DNA from: Arcuatula senhousia
Taxonomy: Eukaryota; Mollusca; Bivalvia; Mytilida; Mytilidae
Assembly (NCBI GenBank): GCA_963971305.1
Contig: OZ020305.1
Coordinates: forward strand, 48,341,080-48,405,079
Direction: 5' to 3'
DNA length: 64,000 nt
Shown in pieces: positions 48,601 to 58,352 of this stretch. The notes beneath the pieces are model-generated. The model made no database searches. It saw only the letters and a program-made list of their open reading frames with translations, and was not told the DNA's origin. Within the stretch, counting starts at the first letter, position 1, and each line of letters starts with the position of its first letter. The translations under genes were made by a program, and so were the position numbers.

Positions 48601-51599
48601 CAATACTTGATTAGGAAACAAGCTATAAGCTGATGCAAGTTTCTCTTCAGTTTGCATTTTGTGAGTATTCCTTTGATTTCAGAGTGACACAAGAATCAAC
48701 TGACTGATGAGTCTTGAATACACAAACACACATCAGGCGTAGCAAAAATTGTTGTCCATAGTTTTGTTGTAATTTTTATCTTGCACTTTTTAGATGCATT
48801 TTATGTTACTAGTTGACAAGTCTCACTATCAACAAGACAGTTTCATGTAACATATACATAATGTACATGCATTAATAATTTAGAAGCATCTATTTATAAG
48901 GGATGAACTGATAAATCATTAAAAGTTGCTTTGAAAATCAATTTTGATTACAAGGATACGAAGGTCAAACTTGATGATCATTAAAAATAATATAAGTAGT
49001 TTTTAAAAAATATAATAAGCACGTCAGAAATACTCTTATCTAGCTGATAATAAATATTTTTAAAGCCATGCTGATACACACGTAATGAATTTCACTACAT
49101 GATCTGGCACATGTGAATTTTTTAATGTGACTTAATCCTTCCTGTTGCCGTGTCAGTAATATATAAGTATTCAAATGAGATTATAAGTGTAAAACATTGA
49201 TATGATATCATCTTGATACCACTGACTGTTACAATCAACTTCTCAAGGTCCATGCATATTTCTCTTAGAAATCAATAAGACTGTATATATTTGCACTCAC
49301 TGCTTCTAATTGGACAGTCTATAAACCATAGTAATGTGTAAATGATTTGTCCTATTCAGGTATTGATCTAAAGTACTATGGGATGATTAAATGTGTATTA
49401 TTATACAATTCATCAACTTTTTTATTTTCAATTAAAACAAGGTTGAAGATATTTTTTTTCCAGTTCATTTAGAATTTAATGAAAACAAGACATCAATTTC
49501 ACATGTTTAATAACATTTTTCATATAATTAGGATAAAATAATCCAGATCTTTCTGTAACCATGTGTGTACATGTGCATGTTTACACCAGTTTTATGACAC
49601 TTACATTATATGTTGCAATAAATTAGGTTTTAATCAAGGTCAAACAAGTTAAATATCATTTTTATTTCTATCCTTTGGGCAAAGTTTATCATTTTACTAT
49701 ATAATTTGCTTTTTTTTGGTTTTATTATATACATGTACATGTACTTTTAGATGTATATCAAAGATGATTAACATTAATGCTTTAACAATCATGTTTTTTT
49801 TATGTGAATGAAAATTAACACATGTAGCAATGTTTACTAGTACATTTATAAACTTGTACTCTATTTTTTCTCTTTCCAGAAAGTGCTCTCTAATCTAACC
49901 ATTGAGATATTGTCCATCCTCTTACATTTTAATCAATTACCTGATTGACCAAGTTGTTTATAGAATCTGTACTCAAGATGCAGCTGTGGTGCTCTTGATT
50001 TCATGGACTCCTGTAACACAATCAGATATACATTATGTAAAGTGTAACATATGTGATTAGGGATTAATAATTTTATTGTACACAATTGACTAGAAAAATA
50101 GAAGGAAATATAACATGTACACAACTAGAAATAGTAGGAAATACAAGTCTAGAAGTTGTAGAACTGTTTTAAAGGCAATTTATACATGTACTTTTTGAAT
50201 GAAAGAACCTTAGTGAGCACGCACACATACCCCAGGCTTCCACATTATGGACAGAGATTATCTATTTCAAGTTTGGAATAAAAAAGTCAGAGTCGTTGTC
50301 TTTCCAAGTCGACTCGTTAAACAGGAAGTAAAAGAGTGACAGACCTGAAAATGTATCCCACAATATGGGACTCCTAAAGCTACGTACAAAATATCAAAAG
50401 ACTGTGATTAACAGTAGCTGAGAAATCTGTGACAAAAATTTTCAAACCTGAAGATTTAGTGAAAAAAATATAAGTCGGCTCGTTTAACAGGAAGTAGTTG
50501 ATCGACAGATCTTAAAACATATCCCACAATATGGAACCCCTACCTGAAGCTACATACCAAATATCAAAAGCCCTACAATTAATACTTGCTGAGAAATCTT
50601 TTGAAATTTAGTGAAAAAGTCAGTCGACTCGATAAACAGGAAGTAGATGATCGACAGACCTGAAAACGTATCCCTCCATATGGGACCCCCACCTGAAGCT
50701 ACATGTACATACCAGATATCAAAAGCCTACAATTAATAAAAGCTGAGATATCAGTATGAAAATTTTGATCACGGACAGACTGACGGACCAGTCAAAATCA
50801 TTATACCCTTTGCAACATTGTTGCGTGGGGTATAATAAGTACAGGTAAAAAATTCTTATAAAGAAGAGGAGTGGTATCCTGCACTAATGCAGATCAATAT
50901 ACACACTGTCTGTCAGAGTCAGGAACATTTGGTCAATGACCACTTTAAACAGTCTTTTTTTCGCACTAAAAATAAATGTCACTGACCTTAGTCTTATGAT
51001 TGGAAAGAATTGCTCATGAAAATTTTAATAAATACATGTATTTACTACAAGTTAATTATTAATGACATGCTCTATTTGCTTTGCTGATTATAGATTTGTA
51101 TGTGTTACCTGCAACTGCAAGCGCAGGTAAAAATTACAAATAATCAATTTGATCAAATTTTAAAATGGAAGGTGCAAACCAAAAGTTTGTTACAAAGATT
51201 GAATGAAAGTTTCATGAAAATCCATTCAAATGGTTTAGGAGAAATTGTCGATTAGAGTTTGGTTTCTCGTCATGTAGCAAATGAACATTTCTATTACTAC
51301 TGGTATACAATGTACATACATGTACATATACCTCATTTTCTAGTGGGACATATAAACCTATAGTATATGTGATAGATTTTTCAGAGTGCTTAGACAACAC
51401 AGTTATTCTTTTTCATTATTTCAATCCAATAATTTGTCATAGAACTTTGTCTAAGAATGAGTAAGAAATTACTAAGAAGTTGGGACAATTTGTCATAGTT
51501 TCCATACTACAAAATGTACATAATAATCATCGATAATCTAGTAAAAAGTAATACTTACCAACTTAATTGCCACATGTTCATTATTGTAGAGATTCTTCC
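30582..51599 (-). CDS. CSNK1G: Casein kinase 1 gamma, 3' 12 exons (5' end not in view)
   Basis: Exons on the minus strand are 51559-51599, 49941-50010, 48344-48492, 43390-43624, 42313-42483, 41041-41186, 40501-40515, 39291-39359, 37941-38042, 37435-37470, 33189-33298 and 30582-30627. They join in frame to 396 residues plus stop. This is the CK1 gamma Ser/Thr kinase (vertebrate CSNK1G1-3, fly gilgamesh), a plasma-membrane kinase that phosphorylates LRP6 in Wnt signalling. Visible are the ATP lysine in VAIKL, catalytic [19 protein letters not shown], the CK1 signature [20 protein letters not shown], and the CK1 gamma tail with a Cys-Cys pair and polybasic end expected to be palmitoylated. The glycine-rich loop and N-terminus, roughly 50-60 residues in relatives, are missing and should lie on exon(s) further upstream. 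Which of CSNK1G1-3 it resembles most is not resolved; invertebrates often have one gene. Confidence 0.95.
31336..33014 (+). mobile_element. Family A element, about 9 internal units
   Basis: Starts AGAGGCTCCCAGGAGCCTGA and ends with the hairpin TGGACCTTTGGTCCA, then GGTGAGCTAA. Internal units of 155-160 bp share GTAACCCCTATAAGGGGTCA, ATGAGCTGAACATTTAAGCA and TTTTCATTCTGTAGGCC. A CAGACGACGACAGACGAC microsatellite precedes the tail. It lies in the last CSNK1G intron. Confidence 0.9.
33189..33298 (-). CDS. CSNK1G: CSNK1G exon (VVNSTNG block)
   Basis: It encodes [20 protein letters not shown], then [16 protein letters not shown] plus a split Lys codon. Vertebrate CK1 gamma has [20 protein letters not shown]. 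Acceptor TTTAAG, donor GTATGT, phase 0 in and phase 2 out. A family A element ends about 175 bp downstream of the donor. Confidence 0.95.
33742..35690 (+). mobile_element. Family B element, 10 x 174-bp units
   Basis: The longest family B copy: AGAGTTAACAC and TGTCTCGCCTGC at the start, AGGTCAAGGTC in each unit every 174 bp from about 33921 to 35487, then GCCGCCGTCGCCGCC and GCAGGCGAGACA. Because 174 is divisible by 3, an open frame of 491 codons (34128-35603) runs through it. Two-unit higher-order repetition is visible. Confidence 0.92.
36530..36712. repeat. AT-rich repeat with TACTGTA/TACAGTA ends
   Basis: ATACTGTAGAAGC at the left is mirrored by ATAATACAGTA at the right, and the interior has TTTCGTTTATTTTGAGGG and CACGAAATTTTATC. 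A related start, TACTGTAAACATTAATTTTCG, occurs at about 36043. Family unknown. Confidence 0.4.
37435..37470 (-). CDS. CSNK1G: CSNK1G 36-nt exon, probable cassette
   Basis: A 12-codon phase 0/0 exon encoding [12 protein letters not shown], between the GGSVQ exon and the VVNSTNG exon. In vertebrates GGSVQ runs straight into VVSSTNG, so this exon is an insertion and is likely alternatively spliced. Acceptor TTCTTAG, donor GTAAGG. Confidence 0.75.
37941..38042 (-). CDS. CSNK1G: CSNK1G exon (LAADR.GGSVQ block)
   Basis: A 34-codon phase 0/0 exon: [20 protein letters not shown], then [14 protein letters not shown]. The second part matches vertebrate AHLAADRHGGSVQ, which fixes the exon. Acceptor TTTCAG, donor GTATGC. 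A potential intronic stem lies about 70-190 bp upstream of its acceptor. Confidence 0.93.
38104..38253. repeat. Intronic stem-loop candidate
   Basis: ACCAAGTTGAGAGCTGTCAA near 38110 pairs with TTGACAGCTCTCAA near 38218 and a further ACTTGGTG. The 14-bp core is perfect, with an AT-rich loop of about 90 bp. It lies upstream of the CSNK1G exon at 37941-38042. Confidence 0.45.
39291..39359 (-). CDS. CSNK1G: CSNK1G exon (C-terminal linker)
   Basis: A 69-nt phase 0/0 exon encoding [20 protein letters not shown] and QQK. It starts at the PTP motif that follows the kinase domain in CK1 gamma. Acceptor TTGTAG, donor GTAAAT. The linker is hydrophilic and poorly conserved, as in relatives. Confidence 0.85.
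40501..40515 (-). CDS. CSNK1G: CSNK1G 15-nt microexon (candidate)
   Basis: A 15-nt phase 0/0 stretch encoding DVGKE with a good acceptor (TTTGCAG) and donor (GTAGGC). Skipping it joins TGRQ directly to PTPSES, which resembles vertebrate GKQLPTPVG, so it is probably an alternative cassette. It has no direct homology support because it is too short. Confidence 0.5.
41041..41186 (-). CDS. CSNK1G: CSNK1G exon (end of kinase domain)
   Basis: It encodes (D)[20 protein letters not shown], then [20 protein letters not shown] and EFDWTGRQ. Human has [27 protein letters not shown]. Acceptor TTTCAG, donor GTGATT, phase 1 in and phase 0 out. Confidence 0.96.
41467..42140 (+). mobile_element. Family K tail-hairpin element
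   Basis: Starts TACGACCCCAACATGT and ends CCGCAATTTTTTTGCGG then TCGTA; both the ends (TACGACC/GGTCGTA) and the tail hairpin are complementary. Two internal TTTTGGCCCC-type units and a GACGACGACACGGACC tract. It lies in the CSNK1G intron between the kinase exons at 42313 and 41186. Confidence 0.75.
42313..42483 (-). CDS. CSNK1G: CSNK1G exon (CK1 signature, C-lobe)
   Basis: A 171-nt exon encoding [20 protein letters not shown], then [20 protein letters not shown] and [16 protein letters not shown]. Acceptor TTATAG, donor GTATCA, phase 1 at both ends. It is the typical CK1 dual signature and is very highly conserved. Confidence 0.97.
43390..43624 (-). CDS. CSNK1G: CSNK1G exon (catalytic and activation segments)
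   Basis: It encodes [20 protein letters not shown], then [20 protein letters not shown] and [20 protein letters not shown] through SINTHLGK. It carries the catalytic Asp of YRDVKPEN and the metal-binding Asp of DFG. ENFCIGR has Cys where vertebrate CK1 gamma has Leu. Acceptor TTTCAG, donor GTAATC, phase 0 in and phase 1 out. Confidence 0.97.
44417..45147 (+). mobile_element. Family B element, 3 internal units
   Basis: Starts AGAGTTAACAC, then TGTCTCGCCTGTC (one substitution in the inverted end), three 174-bp-type units with AGGTCAAGGTC, a pure GCC tract, and the end GCAGGCGAGACA. Intron of CSNK1G. Confidence 0.88.
45673..47530 (+). mobile_element. Family A element, about 10 internal units
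   Basis: Very similar to 31336-33014: the same AGAGGCTCCCAGGAGCCTGA start, ~155-160-bp GTAACCCCTATAAGGGGTCA units, a long GACGAC microsatellite (about 47420-47480), the hairpin TGGACCTTCGGTCCA, and GGTGAGCTAA. Confidence 0.9.
48344..48492 (-). CDS. CSNK1G: CSNK1G exon (kinase hinge region)
   Basis: A 149-nt exon encoding [20 protein letters not shown], then [20 protein letters not shown] and TVLMIAIQL, almost identical to vertebrate CK1 gamma. Acceptor TTTCAG, donor GTAAGT, phase 1 in and phase 0 out. An open frame runs on past the donor, but conservation stops exactly there. Confidence 0.97.
49941..50010 (-). CDS. CSNK1G: CSNK1G exon (kinase N-lobe)
   Basis: A 70-nt exon encoding [20 protein letters not shown] and GQS, then a split Glu codon. 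Human has [21 protein letters not shown]. Acceptor TTACAG, donor GTAATTG. Confidence 0.96.
50227..50833 (+). mobile_element. Tail-hairpin element with ~3 units (family I)
   Basis: Ends ATACCCCA and TGGGGTAT are complementary. Three units of about 160-175 bp carry GTCGACTCG, AACAGGAAGTA, CTGAAAAYGTATCCC and ATATCAAAAG. The tail contains TGCAACATTGTTGC, a short hairpin. Confidence 0.7.
51559..51599 (-). CDS. CSNK1G: CSNK1G exon with ATP-binding lysine
   Basis: A 41-nt exon encoding (G)[13 protein letters not shown], matching human GKNLYTNEYVAIKL. The Lys in VAIK is the ATP-anchoring lysine. Acceptor CAG, donor GTAAGT, phase 1 in and phase 0 out. It is the most 5' exon I could find; the preceding Gly codon is split. 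Confidence 0.93.
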
Positions 51600-51727
51600 C
51601 TGAAAAAAAGTATTAAATTAATATAGAAAGAGCTTGAGGCAGACAAAGTAGTAACAATGCTAACTAATACATTTGTAGGATGCTAAAGCCAAAGCAAAAT
51701 TAAAGTTTGTTTTTGCCAGCAAAAATG

Positions 51728-52149
51728 ATGTCTCCCCCCTACCTGTTTCCCCCCAAAAGTTCTAAGTTCAAAAGGCCATAACTCCCACAAAAATTTGAGG
51801 ATCAAAATTTCCTCGTAATATGCACAACAAAATATGGTGTCCTTCCTATATACAAAGTTTCATTGAATTGGGTTTGGTAGTTTTAGAGGAATTGTGCTGA
51901 CAAGATGATAAATGAGGATTTTCAGCAGATTTCTAAGTTCAAAGGGGCATTTATAACTCCCACAAAATTTGAGGATGAAAATATCCTGGTAATATGCACA
52001 ACTGCACATGGTGTCCTTCCTACATGTATACATCAAGTTTCATTGAATTCAGTTAGTAGTTTCAGAGGAGTTGGGCTGACTAACTTTGTGAGGGACAGAA
52101 CAGACACGACAAAAACAATATGTCTCCCCACAAAAGTGGGGGAAGACAT
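51728..52149 (+). mobile_element. Tail-hairpin element with 2 units (family J)
   Basis: Ends ATGTCTCCCCCC and GGGGGAAGACAT; the tail hairpin is TCTCCCCACAAAAGTGGGGG. Two units with TTCTAAGTTCAAA, ACTCCCACAAAA, TAATATGCACAAC and AAGTTTCATTGAATT. Confidence 0.7.
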
Positions 52150-53359
52150 AATTATAATAAAAGTGCCTAATACAAATCACTGATATCAGGTAAAGAAATC
52201 ATTGCAAAATAAATCCATACATACATTGTACATGTATGTGTTAAAGAATTGACATTTATGAAAAAGATATTGAAAATTAAATTAAAGCCCAGGGCAGAAA
52301 TTATTCAGAGCTTGCTCTTCCAACATGGTTTTTACACGTTTCACACTATTTCACAGATATTTCTGTCTTTAGTTGCAAGGCTCCCAAACTCTAACATTTT
52401 ACTTTTATTATGCTAGGAACAACCATAATATAAATATTCTATTTAACTTTATACTGGAGACCTGTTAAAATATTGATTTATGTTATTTAATCTGTCCAGT
52501 GGGGTACAGGTGTGAGACTTTTATCCTACATAGACCAAAAATCATTCCAAGCAGGTTATTGACCACAGTGATCAAATCATATTTGGCAAGCTTCAGCTTG
52601 AAAGGAATTTATTTTGACTGAGGGCTAAGTAGATTAACCTTAGTTATCAAATCACTTGAAGTGAAGTGATTCTTTTTTTATTCATTGTATCTACATGTAC
52701 ATAGTAAATATTTCCCTCTCAGTGTACAAATGTATATATTGTACAAATCCATTACTATGTGGTAATAGCAGGAGTTGGTTTAATTACCAGACAAGATAGA
52801 AATGAGATGACCTGCTCTGGTTTATATTGTTACACAAATTGGTTTATATTGTTACACAAATAATTAAACAGAAAGATATTATTCCAGATGTCATGAAATG
52901 CAAGTTTTTTTCTTTGTTTACTTTACATGCACACAAAATAAAGATTTAAGTTTAAAAAAAAATATGTACAAATGTAAAACACGTTTATTTATCATGTTAT
53001 TAACTCATTTCATCTTGGATGTTACATCTCAGAATGTGCACTTAACTTAATTGTAAGAACTAAACATAAATGTACTATTTTGTGGTTTAGTTTTTTTTCA
53101 CCTCAAAATAAGCCTTCTTCCTTACATCATAAGATTTAATAAATTCTATTATGACATTCAAAAGTTTCTCTTTAGAAACTAATTTCACATAAAAATTTCT
53201 AAGTCATATAAAAAGTGTGACCTTGACCTTTGACCTTTCAACCAAAATCAAAAAACTTCTTCCTTTCCTAATAAGATTCTTTCTGTGTATGTTAAAGAAA
53301 ATATATGAGAGTATTTAAAACATATGTCCAAAAACCAACTTCAGATGGAATGATGGATT

Positions 53360-53529
53360 ATAGGTTCTTACCTAAGTTCTTGGAAAAGACTGGCTGATCT
53401 TTCACGAGTGATAGAATTTTTCAGTCTTTTTGCGAGTGGAGCGCAGCGGAACAAGTCAAAAGACCCCAAAAATTCTATCACGAGTGAAAGATCATTGCCG
53501 GTTTTCCAAGAATGTGTGTAAGTACCTAT
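53360..53529. mobile_element. Foldback MITE, ~60-bp arms
   Basis: The left arm ATAGGTTCTTAC...TTCTTGGAAAA and GATCTTTCACGAGTGATAGA pairs with the right arm TCTATCACGAGTGAAAGATC and TTTTCCAAGAA...GTACCTAT. The loop is about 50 bp and contains GCGAGTGGAGCGCAGCGG. Confidence 0.7.
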
Positions 53530-53565
53530 TTCTTCTGTAAGAAATTAAATTTTATATTCTGAAAC

Positions 53566-53705
53566 CTTAGAGGTGGGGGTGGAAAGGGGGGACGGTGATA
53601 CGGTGGCTGAAGGGGCGGGGAGCGGTGGCTGAAGGGGCGGGGAGCGGTGTTAAAATAGACGGGGGACGGTGGTGGAACAGGCGGTGGTAATCTAGCATGG
53701 TCGGT
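53566..53705 (+). repeat. G-rich array
   Basis: Repeats of GGCTGAAGGGGCGGGGAGCG and GGGGGACGGTGG after GGTGGGGGTGGAAAGGGGGG. The same start occurs, inverted, at the end of 63098-63240. Multiple G3+ runs make G-quadruplex formation possible. Confidence 0.7.
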
Positions 53706-54200
53706 GGTGTAGCCGTTTTAGATTTTTGTACATGCTTCATAATTGTGTCATTATTGTAACTATGTTCTTAATCTATTATGATACAATCTGTTTTTGCTTG
53801 CCAAAAGTAACATTAAGTGATGTTTTAATGCCCGATTTTTTATATTATCGGAACCGCAAGCTACCAGACGATCACATCAAGGCGCTTTTATGCTTTAGGG
53901 AACAACACGGAAAGGGTGTTAGGCATAGAAGTGTAAGGTCATAAATTGTGATTCATAAAAATTGTAATTTTTGTGAACACTTTAAGTACAAAATTTTTAC
54001 GTATTTTCACATGGAAGAGGTAGGTTTAATGCCATAAAACTTGGTTCAACCCAACGTTTCCTTTGAATGCCTATTCCAAGTCAGGACCATTGCGATCCTC
54101 TATTTCCCTGGTGTGCTTGCCTTGATTTGTCTTTTCCAATGGACATTTGAGATTGATCCTTCAAGTTTGGTAGTTTTTTATTACCTTTATTTTTTAAACA

Positions 54201-55354
54201 AGAGGCTCCCAGGAGCCTAAATCGCTCACCTGGTCTTGATGTTAACCCTAAGATTGGTAGAGCTAAATGAGCTGAACATTTAAGCAAGCAACAGTTTTTC
54301 TTTATCTACTATAGTTTTCATTCTGTAGGCCAAAAACACAAAAATCGTTATTTTGGGGCCGTAGCTCCATATAAGGGGTCATCTGACAACTTCGACCCTA
54401 TGGAGACTTTTGTGGAGCTTTATTCGCTGAACATTTAAGCAAGCAACAGCTTTTGTCCATCTGCTATAGTTTTCATTCTAAAGGCATAAAACATGAAAAA
54501 GGTTATTTTAGGGGCCATAACCCCTATTAAGGGTCATCTGACAACTTTGATCCTATTGAGACTTTTGTAGAGCTAAATGAACTGAACATTTAAGCAAGCA
54601 ACAGCTTTTCTCTATCTGCTATTGTTTACTTTCTATAGGCAAAAAACATGAAAAAACACATCATTTTAGGGGCCTCAACTCCTATTAAGGGTCATCTGAC
54701 AACTTCGGTCCTATTGAGACTTTTGTAGAGCTAAATGAAATGAATATTTAAGCAAGCAACGGCTTCTCTCTATCTGCAATAGTTTTCATTCCATAGGCCA
54801 AAACATGAAAAAACATTATTACAGGGGCCGTAACCCCTATAAGGGGTCATCTGACAACTTCGACCCTATGGAGACTTTTGTAGAGCTAAATAAGCTGAAC
54901 ATTTAAGCAAACAACAGCTTTTCTCTATCTGCAATAGTTTTCATACTATAGGGCAAAAAACATGAAAAAACGCTATCTTTCACCTTTAAGGGGCTGTAAC
55001 CCCTATAAGGGGTCATCTGACAATTTGGACCAAATGGAGACTTTTGTAGAACTTTTGATGTTGAAGCAGTAGGGTGGGAACAGATTTTATCTATCTCTTA
55101 TACTTTTTGATTTACAAGCCAAAAACAGTAGTCTGACCCCCCTGGTCAATTTTTTTCAACGGCGGCCATGTTTTCGACGGATCAAAAATCCCCATTCAAC
55201 CCTAAAGTACCGCCGGACCAAATTTGGTTTGACTCTGTTCAGTAGTTTCAGAGGAGAAGAAGTTTGAAAAAGTTTACAGACGACGACGACGACAGACGAC
55301 GACGACGACGGACGCCAAGTGATGGCAATAGCTCACATGGACCAGGTGAGCTAA
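54201..55354 (+). mobile_element. Family A element, about 5-6 internal units
   Basis: Starts AGAGGCTCCCAGGAGCCTAA. Internal units are more diverged than in the other copies. A CAGACGACGACGACGACAG microsatellite precedes an end GACCAGGTGAGCTAA in which the hairpin has been shortened (ATGGACCAGGTGAGC). Confidence 0.85.
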
Positions 55355-56034
55355 AATGTGACATCAAAGTCCGAACACACAGTCGCATAAAAAATATGCA
55401 TGTATGTCTGCGATATGTGGGTTTAATTTTGACATGTTTTACGAAATTATGAATATTAGATAGTGGATATACATGTTGAAATAGAACAAACAACATTTCT
55501 TAAATAAACTGTTTTTTTTATGTATATTGTGGGCATTGTGTGCATTTTTGATACGCACAATCACTCCATATATATCGTTCTTTTTTAACGGTTTATGTTG
55601 ATAAAGAAAAAGAAATCTGTTGTTATGAAATCTGATGGTTCCCGGGGTTTATCTAAGCTCTAAGGTTTTTCCTAGCCCAAACATTTCAAATATTTTATTG
55701 AATAAACAAAAGCATTGGATAACAGGCAAAGCCTATAAGGATCCTCTCCTATAAACAGATGGTGATAACAAGGCATGCAAAATAACATATATACACATTA
55801 CAAATAATCACAAAGCATTGTTGTAATATTTTTTGGCCCTTGTTTTTAATCATATCCAATATTCTACCGGTTTTCTAAGTTTTCTACTCCTAGCGTGTCT
55901 GATGAAGGTAAATCCAGAAAAGCGCTTCACACGCAGTGAAATTTTGCTTTTGTACATTTATTAAAATCATTTCAATATGTGGATCGTGTCTTTTTGGCAC
56001 ATATTTATGGCGCGCCATATTTATATTTATTCCT

Positions 56035-58352
56035 CTTTAAAGATATCTCATAGAATTTATAAGATATCTCGTATACTTTATAAGATATCTTATTAAATAT
56101 ATAAGATATCTCATATAAATGGTAGTTTATAAGATATCTTATAAAACATATGAGATATCTTATAAAACAAATAAGATATCTTATAAAACATATAAGATAT
56201 CTCATAAAGTTTATAAGATATCTTATAAAGATTATTAGATATCGCATATAAAATAATTTATGAGATATCTTATAAAACTTATAAGATATCTTATAAAGTT
56301 TATAAGATATCTTATAAAGTTTATAAGATAACTCATAAAGTTTATTAGATATCTTATATATTTTATGAGATATCTTATAAGTTATTTTTTATAAGATATC
56401 TCATAAAGTTAACGAGATATCTTATAAACTTTATAAGATATCTTATAACTTTTATTAGATATCTTATAAATTATTTTATATAAGATATCTCATAATCTTT
56501 ATAAGATATCTAATGAACTTCATGAGATATCTTATATGTTTTATAAGATATCTTATATGTTTTATGAGATATCTTACAGTGATTTAGCTAGCGCTCGTCA
56601 TTTTCGTCATTGGCGAAAAGAATTTTCAGATTACGAAAATTTATCAAACCATTTTCGTCACTTAATTTTTCAATAATGTAAAAATTTTCGTCATGAAATT
56701 TACGAAAATCGCTTTAAAAACTCGTAATTGTCGAAAGTTAAGTGTCACTTTCGTCACATTTATCATGCATTCATGAAGCCATTTGATTTATGACCACAAG
56801 CTGACCGCTGATCACCGGATATGTTTTGACAATCAATTAACCTAAATTGTTTTGGGGTCATTAAAATCAATGAATTTGGGTGGAGTCACTCATGGCTGAA
56901 TAATTTGAGAATGACCAATCAGCTATCGGAATATATTTAGAACAGGTATTTCAGGTGTCAATCATTATCATTCATGTTATGACAAACACGTGGTCTAGCA
57001 TTGGCAAAGACTTTAGTTTTAAACAGAAAAACACTGACTGTCCAAAGCATGAATGTAACTATTTACCTTTTAGAAAGAATTTAAATCCCAAGACAACATT
57101 TTTGCATTCACTATAACATGTTAAGGTCCCTTTCAAACTTCCAAACTTCTGAAAGTTCTAGATTTTTCTCAAAAATCGGCCCCATATAACATTGAAAATT
57201 CAAAACATTGCATATAATTTTTATCAATTACTTAATAACTTATATACCTTTTTCTAAAGGTTAAAAACCTTTTTTTTAATTTTCATGATTTTAGTAAGAT
57301 AACAAAAATATTGTTTAACTCACAGTAATATACCAGTTATCTATTTCTTCAGTAACTATTTCTTTAATGCCCCTTAGGATGTGAAAAAATTAAAACTGAG
57401 TTGTCTTCCTTTTCCTACTAAAATTTTCTGAAGGGGGGCACAAAATAATTATAAGGAAATAATATTTGTAAAGAATTTCAAGTAAGGCTGAAAAGTAAAA
57501 ACAAAACAAACAAGAAGGCTGTAAATATTTGTAAATACTTTATTAAAAGTCAATGAAATCTTTGATTAGAAATCCATGTTATACATGGCCTGCAAATCAA
57601 AATAATAACTACTTATTTATAAGTGGATGTAAATTGAAGTGAGAATAAAACTTGTTCTGAACAGCGTCTGAAAGCGCATATACTACATATATGCTTGCCG
57701 TAAAAGTGACTAAAGCCTTAAAAATCCTGGCTAAAACCCTGTCTTATATGTTTTATAAGATATCTCATATGTTTTATAAGATATCTTATAAACTCCCATT
57801 TATATGAGATATCTTATATATTTAATAAGATATCTTACAAAGTATATGAGATATCTTATAAACTTTATAAGATATCTTATATTTTTATAAGGCCTCTTTA
57901 AAGATATCTCATAAAATTTATAAGATATCTGATATACTTTATAAGACTATAAACTTTATAAGATATCTTATAAAAAATAATTTATAAGATATCTCATATA
58001 CTTAATAAGATATCCTATAAACATTATGAGATATCTTATAAACTTTATCAGATATCTTATAAACATTGTGTTTAGTAGATATCTCATTTTATTTTAAAGA
58101 TATCTTATATAGTAAATAAGATATCTTATAAAATTTATAAGATATCTCATAAAGTTTATAAGATATCTTATAAAGTATATGAGATATCTTATAAATTATT
58201 TTTTATAAGATATCTCATAAAGTTTATAAGATATCTTATAAAGTTTATAAGATATCTTATAAAGTTTATAAGATATCTTATATACTTTATGAGATATCTT
58301 ATAAAATATATGAGATATCTTATAAAGTTTATGAGATATCTATAAAGAGGAA
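56035..58352. repeat. Palindromic GATATC array, split by a hAT-like element
   Basis: Two blocks (about 56035-56576 and 57742-58343) consist of 20-24-bp units centred on AGATATCT, each a near-palindrome such as TATAAGATATCTTATA. The outer boundaries carry TTATTCCTCTTTAAAGATAT and its inverse ATATCTATAAAGAGGAATAA, and CCTCTTTAAAGATATCTC recurs inside at about 57893. The blocks are separated by the insertion at 56577-57741. Confidence 0.85.
56577..57741. mobile_element. hAT-like element inserted in the GATATC array, TCTTA duplication
   Basis: Ends CAGTGATTTAGCTAGCG and, inverted, CAGGGTTTTAGCCAGG, flanked by TCTTA at 56572-56576 and 57742-57746. The left end is rich in TTTTCGTCA and TACGAAAA phrases. 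No intact transposase was recognised in its 1165 bp. Confidence 0.75.

Noticed and set aside
53726..53944. 72-codon frame including RNRKLPDDHIKALLCFREQH
   Set aside because: Mild protein-like composition, but no recognised domain, no convincing splice partners and a repeat-rich setting. Left unannotated.
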